From positions 1-5,701 of the forward strand of contig JAFYRC010000055.1 in the NCBI GenBank assembly GCA_017547065.1: a stretch of 5,701 nucleotides of DNA. The letters run 5' to 3'. The translations under genes were made by a program, and so were the position numbers. This document shows positions 1 to 5,701 of the stretch, one piece after another. The stretch is from Tidjanibacter sp. GTDB lineage: Bacteria > Bacteroidota > Bacteroidia > Bacteroidales > Rikenellaceae. Under the pieces are notes generated by a model. It searched no databases and was not told where the DNA came from. It was given only the letters and a program-made list of their open reading frames with translations. Position 1 is the first letter of the stretch, and the number at the start of each line of letters is the position of its first letter.

Positions 1-20
1 ATTACTAATTACTAATTACT
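1..20. repeat. Heptanucleotide tandem repeat (ATTACTA, about 2.9 copies)
   Basis: The first 20 bases are ATTACTA, ATTACTA, ATTACT, a perfect 7-bp tandem repeat cut by the window edge, so its full length is unknown. On the minus strand it covers the end of the HAD phosphatase gene: the last codon and the TAA stop (16-18) lie in the first unit and the rest is 3' untranslated. Because the stop comes at the start of the array, gain or loss of downstream units would not change the protein. It may be slippage-prone spacer DNA; no function can be assigned. Confidence 0.75.
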
Positions 21-867
21 CCTTCGCCTTAAACAGTAGCTCGCCGAGCTCGGCAAGCGAGGGGACAACAAGGTCTGGTTTCTCCTCCGCTGCCGCAACG
101 TCGGCCTCGGTGCTCTCGCCCGAAAGTACCAACACTCCGAAGGCCCCCGCATTGCGGGCAAGGGCAATGTCGGTGTAGATGCGGTCGCCACACATTGCAA
201 TCTCCTCCGAGGCTACTCCATAGCGGGCCTTTATGCCCTCCAGCATCTCCGCATCGGGCTTGCCGAGGGTAATGTCGGGGGTGCGACCCGTGGCGTGCTC
301 AATACACTTACAAATCGAGCCGCAGTCGACCAGCACTACCTCCTCATTGGTGGGGCACACGCGGTCGGGATTGGTGGCAATGTAGGGGACACCCTGACTT
401 GCCCACCACGCAGCACGGCACAAGCGCTCGTAGGTGAGCGTCTTGTCGAAGGCAACCACTAACGCATCGGGCCTTTCGGTGGGGCTGTCGGGCACGCTCT
501 CAAAGCCCGCCTCCTCAAACTGGCGCACCATACTCGGAGTGCCGAGCAGGAAGAGTCGTCGAGCCGAGGGGTGGTGGGTGTGGAGGTAGTCGATGGTGGC
601 AATGGTGGTGGTGTAGATGCGCTCCCTGCCGGCCTCAATGCCCATGGTGGCAAGCGCGGCGAGGTAGTCGTCCACACTTTTTGAGGGGTTGTTGGTCAGG
701 AACGAGTAGCCAATACCATTGGACTCCAGGTCGGCCAGGAACTTGTGGGTCCACGGAAAGAGCTTGCTACCCATGTAGATTGTGCCGTCCATATCGAGGG
801 CGACGTGACGCACGCGCGCGAGTCGTTGGGTTAACTCCTCGGCGGTGTATGGTGTTTGGAATTTCAT
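16..867 (-). CDS. HAD-IIA family sugar-phosphatase-like hydrolase (NagD/AraL type)
   Basis: This 283-residue protein is a probable cytoplasmic Mg-dependent phosphatase acting on a small phosphorylated metabolite. All four HAD motifs are visible: motif I DMDGT (D25 nucleophile, D27 acid/base), motif II TNN (T58), motif III K203 in GKPD, and motif IV GDRIYTD (D228, D233). The long insert between motifs II and III (about 60-200) is the C2 cap typical of the HAD-IIA branch (NagD, AraL, 4-nitrophenylphosphatase-like, phosphoglycolate phosphatase). Length fits the family, usually 250-300. The ATG at 867 leaves a normal 24-residue lead before motif I; no Shine-Dalgarno is seen, as is common in Bacteroidetes. 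It lies 55 nt downstream of the glycerol-1-phosphate dehydrogenase on the same strand and is probably cotranscribed, perhaps with its own weak promoter. HAD-IIA enzymes are often promiscuous in vitro, so the substrate cannot be read from sequence; glycerol phosphate or a sugar phosphate is inferred from context only. Confidence 0.9.
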   Translation of the reverse strand: MKFQTPYTAEELTQRLARVRHVALDMDGTIYMGSKLFPWTHKFLADLESNGIGYSFLTNNPSKSVDDYLAALATMGIEAGRERIYTTTIATIDYLHTHHPSARRLFLLGTPSMVRQFEEAGFESVPDSPTERPDALVVAFDKTLTYERLCRAAWWASQGVPYIATNPDRVCPTNEEVVLVDCGSICKCIEHATGRTPDITLGKPDAEMLEGIKARYGVASEEIAMCGDRIYTDIALARNAGAFGVLVLSGESTEADVAAAEEKPDLVVPSLAELGELLFKAKE

Positions 868-889
868 TGCGTAGGGGGAATTTTGTTGC

Positions 890-897
890 CAAAAGTA
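890..897 (-). promoter_or_regulatory. Possible internal promoter -7 element before the HAD phosphatase gene
   Basis: On the minus strand the 55-nt gap between the two genes contains TACTTTTG, matching the Bacteroidetes -7 consensus TAnnTTTG, with 22 nt between it and the phosphatase ATG. The expected -33 position, around 20 nt upstream, has only CTGG instead of TTTG. It may be a weak secondary promoter or a chance match; readthrough from the dehydrogenase promoter is the simpler model because no terminator hairpin is seen in the gap. Confidence 0.3.
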
Positions 898-922
898 AGG
901 CTAGGTGGTGTGTTGGGCCAGA

Positions 923-2275
923 TTACTCCGTAATTTCCCACATGCCACCGGGACCAAAGAGTTCGTCCATCCACTTGTCGAGCAGACCACAGCGCAGACC
1001 AAGGTCGAGAATGGTGAAGCGGCGGCGAATCTTCACGGCCTTAATCACGCTCTCTTTTAGGCGACTGCGGCTAATACCGATCTCTTCGGGCTCGGTGGGG
1101 GCTCCCACGGCGGCCAGCAGGCTCCTACACTCCTCATAGGTGAAGAGTTGGTTCTCCACGGCGGTGCGTATCTCGCTCCAATTGGCTTTTAGGGTTTTGA
1201 GTTGGTTGCGCAACTCGCGTTTGTTGATATACTTTGCGGCGGTTTCTTTCACTCCAATCAGGGGGAAATCGGTACCCTCGAAGGTCACAAGTGCATCGAG
1301 TCGAGCCTCCTCGGCGGTGGGCCAAGCGGCTACGGCAGCCTCAATATCGAGGGCCTCGATGTCCTCTTTCAGAAGACACTCAAAGAGAGCTGTGGAGCAG
1401 AGCAGACCGATGGCAACCATAAATCCGTGTGAGGGTACATTGTCGCCAAACAGACGGTGCTCCATCTCCCAAAGGCGGGCAAAGAGGTGCTCGGCGCCAC
1501 TTGCGGGTCGGCTCGAACGGTGGGCCTGCATGGCAAAACCACTCATCAGGAGTCCCTCGGTTAGTTTTATGAGTGCATCCTGCGAGCCGTTGCATATATC
1601 TTGGGGGTTTGCCAGAGCCTCACGAAGGCCGTCCTGCACGAGCGAGAACGAGAAGTCGTCCATGGGTTCCACACCCAATCGGTCGGCCAAAATCCAGTCG
1701 GCACCCGTGGGTATCTTGGCCAGCAGGTCGGCATAACCGCTTGCAATCATCTTGGGAGGGCAGGTGGCGATGATGTCGGTGTCGGCAATTACACCCATGG
1801 GGGCAGAACAATCGAAGGTTTGCTTCATTCCGTCCTTAATCATTGGGGCACCATAGGCAGTGTAGCCATCCATCGACACGGCCGTTGCGACAACCATATA
1901 ACTCCTATCTACGTGGTAGGAACAGATTTTTGCAAGGTCGTTGATGGTGCCAGCGCCGATGGCCACAGCCACAGCGTCGGTGGTGGCCAGGCGGGCGTCC
2001 AACTGCTCCACAAAACTCCAATCGGACACAAGGCCCACGGAGTTAAAAATGAAGGGAGTCTCCTGCTTGATGCCTGCTTCGGCGAGTGATTTCTGCACGG
2101 CCTCGCCGGCGAGTTGTATGGTCTGGGTGTCTGCCACAATGATTGCCTTCTGTGAGCCGAAAAGCTCACGGAACATCGCTCCACACTCCGCCACAACACC
2201 GCTCCCGACCTTCAAAGCACGGGTGTCGGTGGCACGCTGGAGTGTTGCCTCGACCATGTTTTTATTCTCAATCAT
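923..2275 (-). CDS. sn-glycerol-1-phosphate dehydrogenase (AraM/EgsA family)
   Basis: The family reduces dihydroxyacetone phosphate to sn-glycerol-1-phosphate with NAD(P)H in the cytoplasm; B. subtilis AraM and archaeal EgsA are the known members. From the chosen start the protein has 450 residues. The N-terminal Rossmann-like half has the nucleotide-binding run GAGTINDLAK (107-116, including D113), followed by SMDGY (134-138). The helical C-terminal half has the expected metal ligands: D183 in GYADLLAK, H263 in SGAEHLF and H283 in PSHGF. It is longer than B. subtilis AraM (about 394), mainly through a C-terminal helical extension. The frame stays open to 2344, but upstream ATGs at 2344 and 2305 lie upstream of, or at, the predicted transcription start. 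ATG 2275 gives a leader of about 30 nt with a purine-rich AGGGAG 15 nt upstream. ATG 2257 is another possible start. Related Fe/Zn-type glycerol dehydrogenases and 3-dehydroquinate synthases are less likely given the SMDGY and GYADLLAK signatures. Confidence 0.88.
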   Translation of the reverse strand: MIENKNMVEATLQRATDTRALKVGSGVVAECGAMFRELFGSQKAIIVADTQTIQLAGEAVQKSLAEAGIKQETPFIFNSVGLVSDWSFVEQLDARLATTDAVAVAIGAGTINDLAKICSYHVDRSYMVVATAVSMDGYTAYGAPMIKDGMKQTFDCSAPMGVIADTDIIATCPPKMIASGYADLLAKIPTGADWILADRLGVEPMDDFSFSLVQDGLREALANPQDICNGSQDALIKLTEGLLMSGFAMQAHRSSRPASGAEHLFARLWEMEHRLFGDNVPSHGFMVAIGLLCSTALFECLLKEDIEALDIEAAVAAWPTAEEARLDALVTFEGTDFPLIGVKETAAKYINKRELRNQLKTLKANWSEIRTAVENQLFTYEECRSLLAAVGAPTEPEEIGISRSRLKESVIKAVKIRRRFTILDLGLRCGLLDKWMDELFGPGGMWEITE

Positions 2276-2314
2276 TGTGTTGTCCGTTTTCTCCCTTAGG
2301 GACATTTCAACCCA

Positions 2315-2346
2315 CAAATGTAAACATATTTTGCTAATATCCAAAA
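2315..2346 (-). promoter_or_regulatory. Bacteroidetes-type promoter for the dehydrogenase-phosphatase unit
   Basis: Read on the minus strand, a -33 element TTTG (2345-2342, within TTTTG) is followed by a 19-nt spacer and the -7 element TACATTTG (2322-2315), an exact match to TAnnTTTG. This is the layout of the Bacteroidetes primary sigma factor promoter. Transcription would begin near 2310-2305, about 30-35 nt before the ATG at 2275. It therefore decides the start choice, because the ATG at 2344 would not be transcribed from it. Confidence 0.72.
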
Positions 2347-2351
2347 GTGTA

Positions 2352-2364
2352 CCACCCTGGGTGG
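2352..2364. promoter_or_regulatory. Dyad CCACCC-T-GGGTGG, candidate operator
   Basis: A perfect 6-bp inverted repeat flanks a single central T. It sits 6 bp upstream of the dehydrogenase -33 element and about 85 bp from the yfhO -7 candidate. A one-base loop makes it unlikely as an RNA hairpin and more like a protein-binding dyad. The half-site GGGTGG recurs at 2392-2397. A regulator binding here could act on either divergent unit; this is inference. Confidence 0.35.
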
Positions 2365-2368
2365 GGCG

Positions 2369-2392
2369 AAGGTGTTGATTGTCAAGGTGTTG
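2369..2392. repeat. Direct repeat AAGGTGTTG x2, 15-bp period
   Basis: Two identical 9-bp copies, at 2369-2377 and 2384-2392, are separated by ATTGTC. They lie near the centre of the divergent intergenic region next to the CCACCC/GGGTGG dyad. The arrangement resembles tandem regulator sites, although the 15-bp period is not a whole number of helical turns. It may instead be fortuitous. Confidence 0.4.
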
Positions 2393-2446
2393 GGTGGCTG
2401 GTATAAAAATGTGGGTTTTTCAGACGCCATTTTCAATTTTAATATG

Positions 2447-2454
2447 TATTTTTG
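2447..2454 (+). promoter_or_regulatory. Candidate -7 promoter element for yfhO-ftsX
   Basis: TATTTTTG matches TAnnTTTG and ends 36 nt before the yfhO ATG, close to the 39 nt seen for the divergent dehydrogenase promoter. Both -7 elements run straight into the same bases, giving TTTGTGGGTT on each strand. No TTTG or TTG lies 19-21 nt upstream, where the sequence reads AGACGCC, so the -33 box is missing or degenerate. An alternative TTTG (2451-2454) followed after 20 nt by TACACTTTG (2475-2483) would give an almost leaderless mRNA. Confidence 0.4.
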
Positions 2455-2490
2455 TGGGTTATATTGGCTTATTATACACTTTGTTTTGAG

Positions 2491-4905
2491 ATGAAAACCA
2501 AGCAAAACATACTTCGATACCTTCCCTACGTGGGCGCCGTGGTGCTTTTCCTGCTCCTGTCGCTTCTCTACTTCGAGCCCCAGATGGAGGGTCGCACCCT
2601 CTCGATGGGCGACATTACCCAGTATGAGGGTATGAGCCGCGACATCAAGCAGATGCAGGCCACGGGCGAAGACCCCCAGTGGACCGGCAATGCCTTCTGC
2701 GGTATGCCTGCCTACATGATCAATATTGAGTACCCCTCGATGGTGATTAAAAATTGGAGCACCGACCTTGCTAATGCCTTCGGTCGCCCTGCTGTGCTCA
2801 TTTTCTTGGCTCTGGTTGGCTTCTGGGCTATGCTACTTATGTGGGGAGTAAACCCATTGGTTGCCATTGTGCCCGCCATTGCCTATGGTTTTTCGACCTA
2901 CTCGATTTTGATTATTGGTGCGGGACACATCACCAAGATGTTTGCCTTTGCCTATGCTCCCTTGTTGGTGGGTGGCGTGGTCTACACCTTGCGTGGTAGA
3001 CGTATGATACTGGGTGGACTTCTCACCGCCCTCTTTGCAACACTGCAAATTGCAGCCAACCACCCCCAGATTACCTACTACTTCGCCTTTGTTATTGCTG
3101 CCGTGTGGATCAACTACCTCGTTGCGGCCATCAGGGAGAAGTGGGTCGGTCGCTTTGTCAAAGCAACTGCTGTGTTGGCCCTCTCGGCTGTGCTGGCTGT
3201 GGGTGCCAACCTCTCGTCGCTCTACTACACTGCCCAACACCAACCCGACACCACTCGTGGCGGAAGCGAATTGGCTGTGTCGGCCGATGGTGAAAAGGGC
3301 GACGGACTCGACATTGCCTACGCCACGGCGTGGAGCTATGGTCGAGTGGAGAGCCTCAATATGTTCATCCCCAACCTTATGGGTGGCTCGTCGAGTGGCG
3401 GTTTCGCCACTGATGGCGAGGTGGCGGCTTCGTTGCGCCCCTATGGTGCTCGTAGCCTTGCAACCCAGCTGCCCGCCTACTGGGGAGATCAGCCTATGAC
3501 TGCCGGCCCAACCTATGTTGGTGCTGCGGCATTGCTGTTGGCTGTATTGGCTTTGGTATTGCTCCGCGGTAGGGAGAAGTGGTGGCTTGTGGCTGTGAGT
3601 ATTTTTGCATGGTTGCTCTCGCTGGGTAGCAACCTCATGTGGTTTACGGAGCTGATGTTCAAGTGGCTCCCAGCCTACGATAAGTTCCGAGCCGTATCTA
3701 CCGCCCTTGTGGTTGTGCAGTGGAGTGTGCCCCTACTGGGAGCACTGGTGCTGTGGCGCATCTGGAAGGCGGAGTACGACAGGCGCACCCTGTTGATTGG
3801 ATTGGCTAAGGCTGCCGCCATTTTGGGTGGTTTGGCCCTGTTATTCATTGTGGCAGGTAGGGTTATGTTTACCTTCGAGGCACCTTATGATGCTCAAATG
3901 GGACTTCCCAACGACGTGTTGGCAGCTATGCAGGCCGAGAGGGCCTCGATGTTGGTTGCCGATGCTGTGAGGTCGCTCGTGTTGGTGCTGGCTACGGCAG
4001 GTGTGATTGCCCTCTATGCGTGGGGCAAGCTGAATAGGTGGGTGATGGTGGCCCTTGTGGGTGTGCTCGTGAGTGTGGATATGATTGGCGTGGATGTACG
4101 CTACCTCTCGTGGGACGACTTCGTAAGGCCCGCCCAGACGACCATTCAACCATCCGAGGCAAACCAGCAGATTCTTGCCGACAAGGAACTCGGCTACCGC
4201 GTAGCTAACCTTGCCGTGAGCACCTTTAACGACGCCACAACGAGTTATTTCCACCGTTCGGTGGGTGGCTACCACGGCGCCAAACTCTCCCGCTACCAGG
4301 ACCTCATCGACCACCAGTTGTTGCGTGGTAACCCCGAGGTGTATGATATGCTCAATACCAAATATTTCATCGTGGCCGACAAGGAGAGCGGAGCCCCCGT
4401 GGCTATGCTCAACGAGGGTGCCAATGGTGCTGCTTGGTATGTTGAGGATGTGGTGTGGGCCTCGACTCCCGTGGAGGAGATGGCTGCACTGGATGGCCTC
4501 GACACGAGGAGTGAGGCTGTGGTTGAGGAGCGCTACCGCCCCATGTTAGAGGGTGTAACCCTCGGTGGGGGCGAGGTAGAGCTCATTAAGTACAAACTCA
4601 ACCACCTCTCCTACCGCTGTGAGTCGGCCAAGGGTGGTTTGATAGTTTTCTCGGAAATCTACTACGACAAGGGTTGGAAGGCCTACATCGACGGCTGGGA
4701 GGCTAAATATCTGCGTGCCGACTACACTCTGCGCGCATTGGTTGTGCCTGCCGGTAGGCACATCGTGGAGTGGCGTTTCAGGGCTCCGAAGTTCGACCTC
4801 GTGGAGGGCATAACCCTGACCTTCTCGCTGGTTATCCTTGGTGGCTTGGCTCTCTACGGAGTGGTGGAAATTATCAAGTGCCGCAGACGCAAAAAGGTAA
4901 AATAA
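2491..4905 (+). CDS. YfhO-family polytopic membrane protein (GT-C-like)
   Basis: This 804-residue inner-membrane protein resembles the YfhO family, whose Gram-positive members act in glycosylation of cell-envelope polymers; the role in Bacteroidetes is not established. About 14 hydrophobic segments can be seen: one at 11-28, a loop with SMGDITQYEG (38-47) and NAFCGMPAYM (67-76), a cluster from about 101 to 246, pairs at 340-385 and 403-456, two at 489-533, and a last helix at 773-796. Before that last helix is a soluble domain (about 534-772) with NTKYFIV (622-628), SEIYYDKGWKAYIDG (721-735) and VPAGRHIVEWRF (752-763), which typify the YfhO C-terminus. The tail is strongly basic. D41, in the first loop, sits where GT-C enzymes often place a catalytic acid, but this is inference. 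ATG 2491 is chosen over an upstream TTG (2452), which overlaps the promoter element. Only 9 nt separate it from ftsX, so the two are probably cotranscribed. Confidence 0.88.
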   Translation: MKTKQNILRYLPYVGAVVLFLLLSLLYFEPQMEGRTLSMGDITQYEGMSRDIKQMQATGEDPQWTGNAFCGMPAYMINIEYPSMVIKNWSTDLANAFGRPAVLIFLALVGFWAMLLMWGVNPLVAIVPAIAYGFSTYSILIIGAGHITKMFAFAYAPLLVGGVVYTLRGRRMILGGLLTALFATLQIAANHPQITYYFAFVIAAVWINYLVAAIREKWVGRFVKATAVLALSAVLAVGANLSSLYYTAQHQPDTTRGGSELAVSADGEKGDGLDIAYATAWSYGRVESLNMFIPNLMGGSSSGGFATDGEVAASLRPYGARSLATQLPAYWGDQPMTAGPTYVGAAALLLAVLALVLLRGREKWWLVAVSIFAWLLSLGSNLMWFTELMFKWLPAYDKFRAVSTALVVVQWSVPLLGALVLWRIWKAEYDRRTLLIGLAKAAAILGGLALLFIVAGRVMFTFEAPYDAQMGLPNDVLAAMQAERASMLVADAVRSLVLVLATAGVIALYAWGKLNRWVMVALVGVLVSVDMIGVDVRYLSWDDFVRPAQTTIQPSEANQQILADKELGYRVANLAVSTFNDATTSYFHRSVGGYHGAKLSRYQDLIDHQLLRGNPEVYDMLNTKYFIVADKESGAPVAMLNEGANGAAWYVEDVVWASTPVEEMAALDGLDTRSEAVVEERYRPMLEGVTLGGGEVELIKYKLNHLSYRCESAKGGLIVFSEIYYDKGWKAYIDGWEAKYLRADYTLRALVVPAGRHIVEWRFRAPKFDLVEGITLTFSLVILGGLALYGVVEIIKCRRRKKVK

Positions 4906-4914
4906 CGTTGTACT

Positions 4915-5701
4915 ATGGGACAAAAAGGAAATAATAGACTCAAACGCAAGGTGAGGGGCTCCTATGCCATCTCCACCGTCAGCATTGCACTGGTGCTCTT
5001 TCTGCTTGCCGGTGTGGGCTACATCATCTGGAACCTCTCGAAGGCTACCGACAGCGTGAAGGAACGTATGACCCTCTATGTTATGCTCTCCGACACCGAG
5101 CCCACCGAGGTAAAAGAGGAGTTGGGCCACAAGTTGCGCTCATTGGAGGGCGTCAGGGAGGCTGTGTTTGTGTCGAAGGCCGCAGCAGCAGCCGAGTTCA
5201 AGGAGTTTGTGGGTGGCGACGTTGAGGAGTTCCTCAGTTATAACCCCCTGCCTGATTCCTATGAGGTGAGGCTTCGTGCCAGCGAGTCGCCCAAGGCTCT
5301 GGTGGACTCCATCGAGGCCCAGGTGAGCGAGTGGAAGGGCGTGGACGAGGTGGTCTATCAGAGGGCTGTGGTGGATAATATGGACACCAACCTCGGTAAG
5401 TTCAAAATCATCCTCTTCCTTTTCGGAGGGGCCCTGCTGGTGGTGTCGCTCATACTGCTGCGTAACACCATTCGTATGAGTGTCTTTTCCCGCCGTGGCC
5501 TGATTAATACGATGAAACTCGTGGGCGCATCCAAAGGCTTTATTAAGAGACCCTTCCTGGTGGATAGCCTGTGGCAGGGTGTGGTGGCTGCGGTGCTGGC
5601 ATCGGCTCTGTTTTGGGGTATGGTTGTTGCGCTCAACGAGGGTCTTCCCTACATTATGCTCATCTCGGGAGTTGAGGTGATGGGCACCATTTGTGGCGGT
5701 A
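4915..5701 (+). CDS. ftsX: Cell division protein FtsX, ABC transporter permease-like (3' end beyond window)
   Basis: The frame is open from ATG 4915 to the window edge, giving 262 residues; the family is usually near 290-300, so about 30 residues including the last membrane helix are missing. FtsX pairs with the ATPase FtsE at the division site and transmits signals to periplasmic peptidoglycan hydrolase regulators. Visible features: a basic cytoplasmic N-terminus (KRKVRGSYA, 10-18), TM1 at about 18-40, a periplasmic domain at about 41-164 with NPLPDSYEVRL (110-120), TM2 at about 165-182, and the conserved loop NTIRMSVFSRR (184-194) followed by MKLVGASKGFIKRPFL (200-215), the permease signature. 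TM3 spans about 217-240. No ftsE is seen in the window; in Bacteroidetes ftsE is often located apart from ftsX. It follows yfhO by 9 nt with no promoter between, so it is likely its operon partner. No strong Shine-Dalgarno precedes the ATG. Confidence 0.93.
   Translation, partial: MGQKGNNRLKRKVRGSYAISTVSIALVLFLLAGVGYIIWNLSKATDSVKERMTLYVMLSDTEPTEVKEELGHKLRSLEGVREAVFVSKAAAAAEFKEFVGGDVEEFLSYNPLPDSYEVRLRASESPKALVDSIEAQVSEWKGVDEVVYQRAVVDNMDTNLGKFKIILFLFGGALLVVSLILLRNTIRMSVFSRRGLINTMKLVGASKGFIKRPFLVDSLWQGVVAAVLASALFWGMVVALNEGLPYIMLISGVEVMGTICGG

Noticed and set aside
681..1139. Plus-strand open frame of 152 codons
   Set aside because: It overlaps both minus-strand genes in antisense, spans their intergenic gap, and its translation is rich in Arg/Ser/Pro without any recognisable motif.
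1140..2089. Several plus-strand open frames (1140-1736, 1601-2089) opposite the dehydrogenase
   Set aside because: The minus-strand frame has intact family motifs throughout; the antisense frames are low-complexity shadows of GC-rich codons.
2352..2364. Intrinsic terminator at the CCACCC/GGGTGG dyad
   Set aside because: The loop would be one base, there is no following U-tract on either strand, and no gene ends nearby.
2452..2454. TTG as an upstream start for yfhO
   Set aside because: It lies inside the candidate -7 element and would add 13 residues before a natural N-terminal MKTKQN and first membrane helix.
2833..3243. Minus-strand open frames inside yfhO (also 3841-4314)
   Set aside because: They are antisense to clearly coding membrane-protein sequence and have odd His/Gly-rich composition without domains.
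4546..5130. Minus-strand 194-codon open frame across the yfhO-ftsX junction
   Set aside because: It is antisense to two well-supported genes and shows no recognisable family.

Overview
The window looks like a GC-rich Bacteroidales chromosome. Evidence: Bacteroidetes-type promoter elements (TTTG, then TAnnTTTG), start codons with weak or no Shine-Dalgarno, and a large YfhO-family membrane protein directly upstream of ftsX. GC-rich codon choice inside genes and AT-rich promoters would suit an Alistipes/Rikenellaceae-like genome, but the genus is a guess made from sequence style alone.

Layout: there are four protein genes in two divergent transcription units. The left unit runs on the minus strand from about 2310 down to 16. 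It holds an AraM/EgsA-type glycerol-1-phosphate dehydrogenase (923-2275), then after 55 nt a HAD-IIA (NagD/AraL-like) phosphatase (16-867). The right unit runs on the plus strand. It holds an 804-residue YfhO-family polytopic membrane protein (2491-4905), then after 9 nt the cell-division protein FtsX (4915 to the window edge, missing its C-terminus). No tRNA, rRNA, CRISPR array, insertion sequence or phage gene was found, and no gene-free stretch exceeds 300 bases.

The 215-bp divergent intergenic region (2276-2490) is the most structured non-coding part. It has a near-ideal promoter for the dehydrogenase and a weaker promoter candidate for yfhO. The 10-mer TTTGTGGGTT is placed identically at both -7 elements. 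There is also a 13-bp dyad just upstream of the dehydrogenase -33 element and a 9-bp direct repeat with a 15-bp period.

Functional reading: the left pair would reduce dihydroxyacetone phosphate to sn-glycerol-1-phosphate and hydrolyse a small phosphate ester. The same two families are adjacent as araL-araM in the Bacillus subtilis arabinose operon, yet no arabinose gene is visible here, so a linked role independent of arabinose is plausible. The right pair is an envelope/division unit. No clearly new system is seen; the araM-araL-like pair and the divergent control region are the points most worth a second look.
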